This document shows positions 1-9,895 of a DNA stretch of 64,000 bases, piece after piece (the stretch's first letter is position 1; each line of letters begins with the position of its first letter). Under the pieces are notes generated by a model. That model did no database searches. It saw only the letters and a program-made list of their open reading frames with translations, and was not told the origin of the DNA. The stretch covers positions 4,469,501 to 4,533,500 of the forward strand of contig JAHQIY010000007.1 of the NCBI GenBank assembly GCA_019054805.1, given 5' to 3'. The DNA is from Brachionus manjavacas (taxonomy: Eukaryota; Rotifera; Eurotatoria; Ploima; Brachionidae). The position numbers and the translations under genes are program-made.

Positions 1-556
1 GTATAAGAAAAAAAAATTCTATCTTAAAAATAAGTTAAGCAGAACTTAAGTAACTAATTTTTTGAAAAAAAAATTTTTAAAAAATGATATTTGATGATAA
101 TTTCTAAATGAGTAAAACTTGAATTTAAAATTAAAATTAAAAAAATAAAAATAATTTAAAAATGGGAAAAAAAATCAACACATTAAATAAGAAGAAATTG
201 ACCTTGCCAATAAAAATAAATACAAATGTTTTGATCAATCATTGGGTTGCTGAAAAAAAATGATTTTGAAGTAATGTTTTGAAACTACCAAAAATTGTTG
301 ATATTCATAAAGATTGTTTAATATTATTTAGCATCATTTAATTTTATTTAATATTATTTAGCATCATTAAAATTTAAATTATTTGATATCTATAGCTCAT
401 TTGACCATACATACAGTACATAGATTGTATGCTATATGATTTAATAACAAAAATACTTAATTAAGATAGATTTTTTAAATTATTTTTAAGTTGTAGTATT
501 TAACAACAACTTGACTAACATTCTACATAAATTAACATTTATCTTTTTTTTTGATA
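1..556. other. AT-rich intergenic, no gene seen
   Basis: This stretch is homopolymer-rich with no reading frame or repeat I can identify. It forms the left flank of the Tc1/mariner element, and its last bases before that element are the TA target dinucleotide (557-558). Confidence 0.6.
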
Positions 557-558
557 TA

Positions 559-2411
559 CAGTAGCGCTACGCCACATGGATTTTACGTAAATTTACGTCA
601 AATTACGTTAATTTACGTAATTTTACGTAAAAAAAAGTAAATTTACGTAAATTAACGTAAAGATAGAAAAGTAAAATTACGTTTATTAACGTAAAATAAC
701 GTAAATTTACGTAATTTTACGTAAAATTACTTTTTTTTAACGTAAAATGTAAAACGGCCAAAAAACCGTCGAAAATTCAATTTAATTATTCAATTAATTT
801 AGACGATTTTTTTGAAAATTTGAATTTTCTGAGTTTTTTGACTAAAATTTTCAAAAAAGTAAATTTACGTAAATTTTCGTAAAATTTCATTTTTTTACCA
901 GGTAAAATTTGGTAAAATTTGGTAAATTTTCGTAAAAAAAAGTAAAAAAATGTAAATTTCTCAGTTTTATTAGATTTTTTTTAAAGTTGTATTAATTTTA
1001 TCTTAATATAGTTTGTTTAGTGATTTGACCATTCTCCATTCTTTTCAATCACTATTTCAATTACCTTTAATACTTGATTAGAGTTTAAAAAAATGAAAAT
1101 TATGAAAATCCCTTTTTTAAATGGTTTATATAAGACTGGCATTTTGATGGACTTAGACTACATTGTCTTGGTGCAATTTAAAATTAAATGAATTATTTTC
1201 AGACACAAATGGGATTAAATATTCAGCTAAAATATCCTTATACAATTCAGAATCCATAGTGCACTTAAAAAGCTAAAAAAAATTTCAATTTAATTTGCTA
1301 AAGAATAAAAATTTACTGCAAATTCGGAGATTCTATCCCATCTAGCTCAAAATTTGAATGTAAAATCCATGTGTGGGGTGGTATCTCGTATAACGGAGCC
1401 ACCGAATTTGCAGTAAATTTTTATTCTTTAGCAAATTAAATTGAAATTTTTTTTAGCTTTTTAAGTGCACTATGGATTCTGAATTGTATAAGGATATTTT
1501 AGCTGAATATTTAATCCCATTTGTGTCTGAAAATAATTCATTTAATTTTAAATTGCACCAAGACAATGACCCAAAGCACAAATCAGATCTTTGCTGTGAT
1601 TTTTTGGAAAGAAACAGCATAAACTGGGTGTGTTTTTTATAAAAAAAATAATAATATAAAATAGCTAAGGAATATTTTTAAAAGATAAGGTCTCCTCCAA
1701 AGTCTCCAGACCTAAACCCAATTGAAATGGTTTGGAATGAGTTGAAGGATTCACTTAGAAAAAAGGGGATCAAAAATGAACAAGAAGCAGTTGAGGCAAT
1801 TTTTGATTTCCAAAAAAGTCTAAGTCCATCAAAATGCCAGTCTTATATAAACCATTTAAAAAAGGGATTTTCATAATTTTCATTTTTTTAAACTCTAATC
1901 AAGTATTAAAGGTAATTGAAATAGTGATTGAAAAGAATGGAGAATGGTCAAATCACTAAACAAACTATATTAAGATAAAATTAATACAACTTTAAAAAAT
2001 CTAATAAAACTGAGAAATTTACATTTTTTTACTTTTTTTACGAAAATTTACCAAATTTTACCAAATTTTACCTGGTAAAAAAATGAAATTTTACGAAAAT
2101 TTACGTAAATTTACTTTTTGAAAATTTTAGTCAAAAAACTCAGAAAATTCAAATTTTCAAAAAATCGTCTAAATTAATTGAATAATTAAATTGAATTTTC
2201 GACGGTTTTTTGGCCGTTTTACATTTTACGTTAAAAAAAGTAATTTTACGTAAAATTACGTAAATTTACGTTATTTTACGTTAATAAACGTAATTTTACT
2301 TTTCTATCTTTACGTTAATTTACGTAAATTTACTTTTTTTTACGTAAAATTACGTAAATTAACGTAATTTGACGTAAATTTACGTAAAATCCATGTGGCG
2401 TAGCGCTACTG
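559..2411 (+). mobile_element. Tc1/mariner-like element with very long inverted arms
   Basis: The element begins CAGTAGCGCTACGCC and ends with its reverse complement, and both ends are flanked by TA (557-558 and 2412-2413), the Tc1/mariner target duplication. The left arm (559-1327) is nearly the reverse complement of the right arm (1402-2411). The exception is about 260 bases of the right arm (roughly 1569-1827) missing from the left. The outer 180 bases of each arm are dense in TTTACGTAAA-type units. The right half carries the 3' part of a transposase gene and the left half carries an inverted, deleted copy of it. I infer a rearranged, probably non-autonomous fold-back derivative of an active Tc1-type transposon. 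Confidence 0.85.
1335..1876 (+). pseudogene. Tc1/mariner transposase, C-terminal part with two introns
   Basis: Exons read 1335-1412, 1457-1627 and 1685-1876. The introns 1413-1456 (44 nt) and 1628-1684 (57 nt) are both GT..AG. The joined frame gives the Tc1 motif HVWGGIS, then MDSELYKDIL, HQDNDPKHKS and SPPKSPDLNPIE, followed by a basic tail and a stop. The first D of DND and the E of NPIE have 34 residues between them, as in D34E Tc1 transposases, but only after the second intron is removed. The N-terminal DNA-binding domain and the first catalytic D are absent, so this copy cannot encode a working enzyme. Introns in the catalytic region suggest the family was expressed and spliced in this lineage. 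Confidence 0.8.
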
Positions 2412-2413
2412 TA

Positions 2414-2780
2414 AATCAAAAACGATCTATTATCGATGTCGATGAAGATGCTTTTATTGTTTAGCTATAAAAAAAAAGGAGATCACATATTAAATTCCAT
2501 TGGAATTACTAAATGATTCTGTTAAACTAATAAGCATATTAAAATAAGAGTTGTCGCTAATGTTAGACAAGCATAGTTTAATGGAGTCAATTAGCCTGTT
2601 CTCCTGATTAAATTACAATTTGAAGTCCTTCTTAAGAGCATCAATTCTAAGGTTCATACTACTAAGGCCGTCTCTATTAAATTTATAATATTTATAAAAA
2701 AATTACCATAAATTTAATAAATCTAATAATTATAACATTCACAAAATAATTTTATTAAACTTACCATAAAATTAAGAAAA
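2414..2780. other. intergenic, possible decayed coding scraps
   Basis: AT-rich sequence between the Tc1-like element and the 3' tail of the first LINE remnant. A short open stretch just right of the transposon (2425-2463) reads as a plausible protein tail, but it has no start and no recognisable family. Nothing else is visible. Confidence 0.4.
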
Positions 2781-4150
2781 AATAATAATAATAATAATAA
2801 TAAATAAAGCTACGGCAAGCTAGCTTACGGAGGCAACCTACTAGGAGGTAGCCTATGGTAGCACATTGCGCTATACAAGGAAAATTACAAAAATAACCAG
2901 AACTTTTAAGTTTTTAGAGTCAACAGACATTATTAACAGAATGAGGTAAGAAAGAAATTATGAGGAACTGAAAGGGGTTTATAAAAGATACTGTTAGATG
3001 AAATTAAATTAAAATTAAAATTTTTATGTGGTAAAAACTTGGTGACCGGTCACGAAGGAATGGATACTTGACAACTTTGTTAGTAAAGAAATTGGCCTTC
3101 TGCATACATTTGGCTGTGACCTGACCGGATAGTCTCCTCGTATGCCCCATGATTCCTCTGGCTGGCCCGGACTGGGAGAGTGAACTGCTATGGATCTGTG
3201 GGTTCGTCCAATTAACTTTGTTGATGCCTTTTAAAAGTTTAAGCTATTGGATTATATCGCCTCGTGCACGGCGCTCGAGAAGGGATGTCAGGTTGAGAAT
3301 TGTAAGGCGGTCCTCATAAGTCCAGTTCCTAATTCTTCGAACTAGTTTGGTAGCTCTCCTCTGCACGGTCTCCAATAGCTAAATGTCTTTCTTGATGGAT
3401 GGATACCAGACAACGGAAACGTATTCCAGATTAGGTCTTACGAAAGCAAAAAAGAGAGTCCTGAATGTGTCGATTGTCCAGTGTCTGAAGGTTCGTTTTA
3501 GCTGACCTAGGGTACTCGTTGCTCTGTTGGTTTGGTTTCTAATGTTCTTAGTGAGCTTAAGATTATTTGAGAAAGTTACACCGAGATCTTTCTCGGTATT
3601 GACAAAAACTAGTAAACTCCTGGAGTCAAGATACTCCATCAGTATCTCAGACTCTGCGAAGTGGCTGTTACCGGACTTTCTGAACTCCATTACTTTGCAC
3701 TTGTTCACATTGAAAAGCATGCACCACTTATTCGACCACTCGGAGAGAGTGTCAAGGTCTTGGTGAAGTAGGACGAGGTCGCTTATGTCGCGAATCGTTG
3801 CGATAAGCATGCTATCGTCGCCAAAAAGCTTGACAAGATGACTGACAACCGCGGTAATGTCGTAAATGAAAATGACGAACAGAAGGGGTCCGAGGACACT
3901 ACCTTGAGGAACTCCACTTGACACATCCACCCAGTCCGCTTTGTGTTGTCCGATGATGACTCGCTGCCGCCTACCGGACAGGAAATCACAAATTTTCGTA
4001 TTGACTGTCTTACGAAAAACTTGACTTGCCTGCATACCAATGAATAAGTTTCCCATATAAAAAGTTTTCCTAAAGAGTTGTGGACCAAATTCAACTATTG
4101 AAGATTTCTTGGGGTTGAATTTCATTTTCCACTTATTTCCAAATTTAAAG
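2781..4150 (-). mobile_element. CR1/L2-type LINE remnant, 5'-truncated
   Basis: The minus strand from about 4015 down to 3050 encodes reverse transcriptase blocks: FLSGRRQRVI, SGVPQGSVLGPLLF and a degenerate catalytic box LFGDDS where YADD is usual. After these come the CR1/L2-like tail DLGVTF, VRPNLEYVSVVW, IKKDI, stop, LLETVQRRATKLVR and ERRARGDIIQ. In-frame stops (about 3376 and 3245) show decay. The 3' end runs to a (TTA)n tail at 2781-2805, which is typical of this LINE group. The first ~45 codons upstream of about 4020 (KWKMKFNPKKSSIVEFGPQL) look like the block after the catalytic box of a different RT family, so the copy appears chimeric. The endonuclease domain is missing. Confidence 0.8.
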
Positions 4151-4393
4151 CAAATATCAAAAAGTTCTTGAATTAATATTTATGCAGAAATCGACTAAAA
4201 ATCTTCACTAATTCAGTAAAACGAAAACAAAATCAATAAAAATTAATTAATTTAGTTTATAATATTTATTTCAGAAAAATAACAAAAAAAAAAAATTATC
4301 AAAACAGGAAGAAATTTCACTTATTTTATTAAATTATAGCTCTATTTTTACTTTATTCACTAATTGAGTTAAAAAAATTACCTCCTTTTTTTC
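4151..4393. other. AT-rich spacer between retroelement fragments
   Basis: No gene is seen. A short CCTCCTTTTTTTCGGT-like string near the right end recurs around 5515-5531, next to the FLYWCH element. Confidence 0.4.
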
Positions 4394-4700
4394 GGTTGTC
4401 AAATGGAGCAAGTTTTACAGCACTGGGGCGGAGAACATGCACCGTTTCTTATCGCTCATCATCATGGTCAACTGGATACGAACCAACTTTGACGTACGCG
4501 TATCGTATGTGCCATCTGCCGACAATCTGGCAGACGCGCCTAGCCGGCGCATACCACCATAAATGGAGCCTACGCCTTGGCACTACAACGATCGCCTATA
4601 TATACAAGCTGCCCGACGTATTACCGGTAGCTTTCGAACTTTATTTTTAATTTTCAATAAAAACGACTGACTCGTGGTCCAGCCACCGGTCAGCCAACAT
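4394..4700 (+). pseudogene. RNase H-containing retroelement polymerase, C-terminal fragment (copy 1)
   Basis: The frame beginning VKWSKFYSTGAENMHRFLSL continues to VSYVPSADNLADAPSRR and then meets a stop. It is closely related to the better-preserved copy at 58891-59464, which has YSTGAANMHRFLSL and SYVPSADNPAD. The DN-AD motif fits the last acidic residue of an RNase H fold found in LTR and DIRS-like polymerases. After the stop, the same frame stays open for about 37 codons (from MEPTPW), possibly the real C-terminus. The fragment is relatively GC-rich and stops abruptly 5 bases before the FLYWCH element. The exact superfamily is not clear. Confidence 0.65.
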
Positions 4701-4704
4701 TTTT

Positions 4705-5628
4705 AGTGTAGCCATATTTTGGCTACACTGTAAAATGACAACCTTTTGATTAATCCGAAAGATTTTTAACAAAGAGATTTGTGAAAAAGAAAAATGACAA
4801 CGGGGTTAATTTAAAATTAAAATTTATTATTACTAATTTGATTTGATAAAAAAAATAACAAATTAGAAAAAATTATAATTAATAAAATTGTAAGTTTCCA
4901 AAAGAAAATTTAACATGGTTTAGATGGAAGGCATTTGTTGGAGAAATATAAAAAAAAAAAGAGCTAGGCATAATCGGAGTAAAATGTTGGTTTTGTAAAG
5001 CCAGATAAATTGGATAAGTTGAATATTTAGGAACTTAATTCTATTTAGGACCATTAATTCTGATTATTTTCTCTTCGCTCGTGAAACATAAAACTTTGCA
5101 ATTTTTGCCTTTCAATCGGTAATCTCGACATCTCCATGGTTGCGTTCCATCTTTATTGGATTTTTTTATTTTTTGGTATAAAAGACCATTGTAATATAGC
5201 ATTAATCCACCTTTATTAGATGGAATATATTCAAGTTTATTGGACATGTTTTTTCTAATTTTCAATTTTTTTTTAGAAGAAGTTTGGTTAAAGGATTTTA
5301 TAATCAGTATTATTTGGTACATTTTGACAAGATAATTAGAGTAATTATTGGGAATTTGTGAGAGTGGTTTTTGATATTAAGTCTTAATCCGAGTATTAAT
5401 TAGGAATAATTTATAATATTTAGTTAAATAATTAGACACATTTTATTATAATTTATTTTAAGTAACCGGGAAATGACAATTTTTTAACACTTAGTTATAA
5501 TAAAAAAAAAAAACTCCTCCTTTTTTTTCGGTAAGTTAAAATACAATTTTTTAACACATTTGTCATTTTCCTCTCGAGGTGTGAAAATGTTGTCATTTTA
5601 CAGTGATCCCCATATTTTGGGTTACACT
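4705..5628. mobile_element. TIR DNA transposon with a FLYWCH gene (MULE-like)
   Basis: The ends match as an inverted repeat of roughly 38-45 bases. The left end reads AGTGTAGCC..GGCTACACTG then TAAAATGACAAC. The right end is the reverse complement around GTTGTCATTTTACAGTG and GGTTACACT. Each outer tip is itself palindromic around CCATATTTTGG. A single reading frame inside codes for a FLYWCH zinc finger, a domain often carried by Mutator-like (MULE) elements. No transposase is present and I see no clear 9-10 base target duplication, so assignment to MULE is an inference. Confidence 0.6.
5041..5322 (-). CDS. FLYWCH-type zinc finger protein, transposon-associated
   Basis: The frame has about 93 codons. 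It contains the FLYWCH pattern in order: YIPSNKGGLMLYYNGLLYQ (aromatic strand segments), then WRCRDYRLKGKNCKVLCF (the W-x-C ... C core). A final histidine ligand is not evident, because the frame ends 20 residues later at IRINGPK. FLYWCH domains bind DNA and are common both in host chromatin proteins and in MULE-derived genes. Its position between inverted repeats favours a transposon passenger. Possible starts at the upstream M or at MSNKLEY cannot be separated. Confidence 0.6.
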   Translation of the reverse strand: MYQIILIIKSFNQTSSKKKLKIRKNMSNKLEYIPSNKGGLMLYYNGLLYQKIKKSNKDGTQPWRCRDYRLKGKNCKVLCFTSEEKIIRINGPK

Positions 5629-5680
5629 TCCCTCAATTTGTTTGATTTCTTGAACTTAAAACCTCAATAGTTTTCTCCAT

Positions 5681-5860
5681 TTAAGTCTTTTTTCTTGTCG
5701 TTGCTACAGTGACAATATGATCTTTCGCTTCTTCGTCGTCGTTTAGTGATTCAATGGCCATTTCTTTGTTTGAAATTAACTCAAATGGTTGAAACTCAAG
5801 TGCAGATTTAGTTTTTGATGGAGAAACTCTTTTGCGCTTGTGGCCTATTGGAATATTCAT
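5681..5860 (-). CDS. small basic/acidic ORF beside the FLYWCH element, function unknown
   Basis: A 59-codon frame starts MNIPIGHKRKRVSPSKTKSA, continues to an acidic DDEEAKD segment and ends TTRKKT-stop. Its codon use and base composition are clearly richer than the flanks. I do not recognise it. Its location next to the FLYWCH gene on the same strand, and its basic N-terminus, suggest a tail exon or second product of the same transposon family. That is inference only. Confidence 0.4.
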   Translation of the reverse strand: MNIPIGHKRKRVSPSKTKSALEFQPFELISNKEMAIESLNDDEEAKDHIVTVATTRKKT

Positions 5861-6130
5861 TTACTGTAGGACCTTTAAAAAAAAGAAAGACTTGTGCCGA
5901 AAATTTGATTTTCGTTGTATGAAAATTAGTTAAATTTACATTCAAAAATATTAGGAAAAAATAATAAATTAGCTATCTTTTATTAAAGTTTTTATCTCTT
6001 TAGTGCACGAAAAATTGTACTTGATTTTATAAATAAGGAATGCAAAAATTACACCATTGAAGTTGGCCTGAATGCTAGAACAAAACAAAATTAAATAAAT
6101 TTAGAAAAAAAAAGGGTAATGATTTATTCC

Positions 6131-6295
6131 GAATTTACCTGCAAATAGAGAATTTTTGGTTCTAAACAAACTAAGGGATGAAGTAGCATCAAGACCTGAT
6201 CAAATTCATAATTTGATGAAAAAATACTTATAAATTCTTTTGACCATATAATCCATCTTTTTAATCTTAGTCTTGAACAGGGCAGATAAAAATTA
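6131..6295 (+). pseudogene. LINE reverse transcriptase scrap
   Basis: A short plus-strand stretch encodes RPDQIHN and, after a frameshift, HIIHLFNLSLEQGR. This matches the region of non-LTR reverse transcriptases where G-P-D-x-I-x-N is followed by the helix ending in LS-L-x-x-G. It is frameshifted and only about 50 codons long, with no other part of the element nearby on this strand. Confidence 0.5.
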
Positions 6296-6419
6296 AATTA
6301 TTAAGTGAGAATAAAAAAAAAAAAGAAATACAAAAATATAAAAAAGCATCTTTAGATAATTGAATAAAACACATTGAGACTTTGTGTTCTTTTAAAATAT
6401 AACTCTTTACTTAGTAGTA

Positions 6420-8400
6420 ATTGTAGTAATAGTAATTATAATTGCTACGCTTTCGCGTTAAGTCCGGTTATATCCAGACCATAAGCAATAATTTAGTCTT
6501 TCAAAAGTATGTCTAAATTATTTTTAAAAATGTTTGTTGATTTTGATTCTATAACTTTGTTTCCAAGCTGATTCCAATCATTGACTATTCTGTTGGTGAA
6601 AAAGTTGAATCTTGGTGCACAGTTTTTGACAATTTCTCTTCTTAACCTGTAGTTGTTGCCTCTTGTTTTATTTACACCAAAAACCTTGTCTGGTTGTTTA
6701 TACCAGTTGACTTGATCGTAATTATTGAGCAACTTAAACATTTGTATTAAATCACCTCTCTTTCTTCTTGCTTTAAGTGTTGTAAGTTTTAGCCTTCTTA
6801 GTCGTTCTGGATACTCTAGATTCGATAAACCTGAGATAGAACGCGTTGCTCTTCTCTGAACCTTTTCAAGCGCATCAATGTCCTTCTTTAAGAATGGGTT
6901 CCATGTCGAAACAGCAAACTCAAAATGAGGCCGAACCAGACTCTTATACATCTTACAAATAACGTTCTCACTGCGATTACTCAAGCCATTTAAGACTAAC
7001 CCCAGGATTCTATTCGCTCTTGACCTGCTTTCTCCATTTCATATCACTTGTCACCATTACGCCCAAATCCCTTTGCTCGGTTGCAACTGCTAACTTCTGA
7101 ACACCTTTGCTGCTTGAAATAAAAAATTCGTTCTTCGGATTGTTTTTGCCAATATGCATTATCTCACTCTTTTCGATATTAAGGCCCATTGACCACTCCC
7201 TACACCATTTCACTAGCTCGTCAATATCCGCTTGAAGCTGCTGTTTCATCAAGTTTTCATTGGTTTTATTGAAGACGCAATAGATCTTACAATCGTCTGC
7301 GTAAAGTGAGCATATGCTCTTGAATCTTTCGGGAAGGTCATTAATAAAAATCACAAAAAGGAATGGACCGAGGACTGAACCCTGTGGAACTCCACTCGTA
7401 ACTTCTAGCCACTCAGATGTTGAATGACCAAGAACAACACGCTGCTTCCTACCAATCAAAAAGGATTCAATCCACCTGTGTAAATTACCACTGATACCAT
7501 AATGTTTCAACTTGTTGAGGAGTTTATGATGATTTACTCGATCAAACGCCTTCGAAAAGTCAGTATACACAATGTCGATGTTATTGCCCTTAGAAAGCTC
7601 CGTTGTTATCAAGTCAAAACTCTCCAAGAGATTTGTGGTACAAGATCTCTTAGGCATAAAACCGTGTTGAAACATACTGATCAATCTATTATGAGTCAAA
7701 TGATCAATTATGACTTTCCGAATGATTCTTTCCGTGATCCGACAAACTATTGAGGTTATGGACACGGGTCTGTAGTTGTTAACATTGCATCTATCACCTT
7801 TCTTAAAAATAGGAGTCACATACGCTCTTTTCCAAACCTCTGGGACCTGTCATGTTGTCAACGAACTCTTCATTTATAGTGATAAAGGAACACATATAGC
7901 ATCCGCAGTCATCTTCAAGAAGTAAGGATTAATACCATCGAAACCTGTGCTTTTGGATACATTTAAGCCTTTCAAGTGTCTCAAAACAATCAGCGGAGAG
8001 ATGTCCGTGTTTATGTTGAACTCGCATACTTTTTCACTTCTATGTAGAAAATTCGGTGGTTCATCAACGTTGTTATTGAAAACCGAATGAAAAAACTCAT
8101 TGAAAATTCTGACTATCTCATCACGATTGCTGGTGATTGAACCATCGGACCGTTTAATTGAGTGAATTGCTGGCTTTACGTTTAGCTTTTCATAAAAATA
8201 CTTAAAAATCATTTTTGGCTGTTTGGCATGTTTTGCTAGTCGTGCCTCAAAGTCACTAACTGCCGACTTGATTTTACGCTTAATTTGATTTCGAACACGC
8301 CGAAAATTTTCCAAAATACTACACCTCAAACTTCTTTTTCCGCCAACTAGCTTCAATAACAGTCTTATTCAGTACTTATTCAAGAACAGTCTGGTTTTGG
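6420..8400 (-). mobile_element. CR1/L2-type LINE, ORF2 with intact RT catalytic box, frameshifted
   Basis: Three consecutive minus-strand frames (8356-7874, 7819-7010, 6984-6493) make one ORF2 interrupted by frameshifts near 7850 and 7000. In order they show the pre-RT linker (STGFDGINPYFLKM), the RT blocks NNYRPVSITS, DFSKAFDRVNHHKLL and SGVPQGSVLGPFLF, the catalytic SLYADDCKIY, the thumb region, and the CR1/L2-type C-terminus RATRSISGL..YPERLRRL..RRKRGDLIQMFKLL. The 3' end after the stop at 6493 finishes in ACTATTACT-type short repeats (about 6415-6440). There is no endonuclease or ORF1, so the copy is 5'-truncated. It is younger than the other LINE remnants, because apart from the two shifts most boxes are intact. 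Confidence 0.9.
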
Positions 8401-8517
8401 GAAGCACATGCGAACAGTCTACAATTTTTTTTCTCATTAAACGATAATCAATATTTTAAGTCGAATAATAGATGTGAGAAGAACGCTGTAAATCGAGGCT
8501 AAATTTTATCAAAATCT

Positions 8518-8590
8518 GTTTATTTTAAGTATAAAGAAATTTAAATTTTGTGCTATTTTTGTAGCCTACCTAGGTTAGAATTTCTTAAAT
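8518..8590 (+). repeat. dispersed repeat shared with 11002-11074
   Basis: About 70 bases containing TGCTATTTTTGTAGCCTACC and TAGGTTAGAA recur, slightly diverged, at 11002-11074. The second copy lies immediately upstream of a LINE ORF1-like frame, so this may be the 5' leader of that LINE family. Confidence 0.55.
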
Positions 8591-9829
8591 CATTTTGAAA
8601 GTTATCACATTTTACTTATCGATTTGATTTGGACTAAAAGAGGTAGAAGATAAAGCGCAATTGCCAATTTTATTTTCTACTGTAATTTATAATCAAATTC
8701 TGCAAATAAATTCAATCTTAATATGTTTAAATTATTTTCTTTAAAAAACAAAATCATTTAATCATTTCTATTTTTTCTATGCAAATACTCACAAATGATA
8801 ATTTTTATCTCATAATAATCACTTTAAAAGATAATAAGAATTCTTGGTAAATTCAATTTGATTGTGTCAGGAATAGTCTAAAGTATTCTTAAAATAAGGC
8901 TAATATCAGTTAAATATTTTTAGACAGCTATTAATTAATGAATAATTTTCAGCAAGAATTTATTTTGCTAGTGCTCATGATTATTATTTTAAATAAGGTA
9001 TGAATAAACAAAAATGAAAAAGATATACTTGAATAATAAATAACTTTATAATATATTTGCATACTAAAATTTAGTATTCTAAATTGATATTTTATTAGAC
9101 GATAGCTAGATCTAAAAAGCTCTATTGAATTAAAAATTTCTGTTATGACATTCTTTTTAATTCAATTTGCTCGTATAATTCACCAGCTTGAAAATTTAGA
9201 TAATAGAAAATTAATTTTTTAAAAGGTTTAAAAAGTTAAAGTTAAATAGATTCAAAATTTGAGAAAAAGAAAAAGTTTGACTGAAACCAAGCGAATAGGT
9301 AAAGTAGAACAAATGCTCCGGTTTCAATTAGAAAAAGTATCCTTGTGTTAAAATTTTGATCAAGATTCAATGATTTCCATTATTTGGTCTAATTTTATCT
9401 TATTTTATAAAGTCATTTTTAAATTCATTTAGATTTTAAATCTTAGATAGTGGTTTATTTTCTATTTTAATTCTTACTAAAATTATTCAATAAAAATTTA
9501 TGTAAATGCAATAATTTCTTAAAAATTGATAGAACTAGAGCAGATAACGCAGAAAAAAACTCAGTACGGTGCTTGAACAACTCAAACAGAAAAAAACATA
9601 AGTGAGAAATTATTTCAACTTCTTAAATATCTAAATGATATTTTAAATAAGCTAATCTTAAATAAGAAAAAATGCATATTACAATTTGTCTTACATCTGT
9701 AAATTTTAAAACCTAACCCTATTTAAACTTTGCATATTTTTTCAATGGTCACTCATTTTTATTCATTTTATTATTCATTTACAATTCTCACTGTAGTTTT
9801 TGGAATTTTTTTTCATTATTTTTATGCAA

Positions 9830-9895
9830 CAGGGCCGCTATACTTTTAGCTGCACTGAGTTTGTGGTCGAAGATCGACCTAAGCCTTAGAGCAAA
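9830..9895 (+). repeat. GC-rich patch, possible LINE 3' tail
   Basis: A patch of about 60 bases (AGGGCCGCTATACTTTTAGC to GACCTAAGCCTTAGAGCAAA) is far richer in G+C than its surroundings and runs into an A-rich (AAATA)-type tail. This resembles the 3' ends of the LINEs in this window. No coding frame is associated with it. Confidence 0.35.

Noticed and set aside
2781-2805. (AAT)n microsatellite as an independent feature
   Set aside because: It is better explained as the 3' tail of the adjacent LINE remnant.
3527-3766. Plus-strand open frame over the first LINE remnant
   Set aside because: It is the antisense shadow of the minus-strand reverse transcriptase.
4396-4650. 84-codon plus-strand frame beginning MSNGAS
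   Set aside because: It is the wrong frame; the neighbouring frame encodes the RNase H fragment related to 58891-59464.
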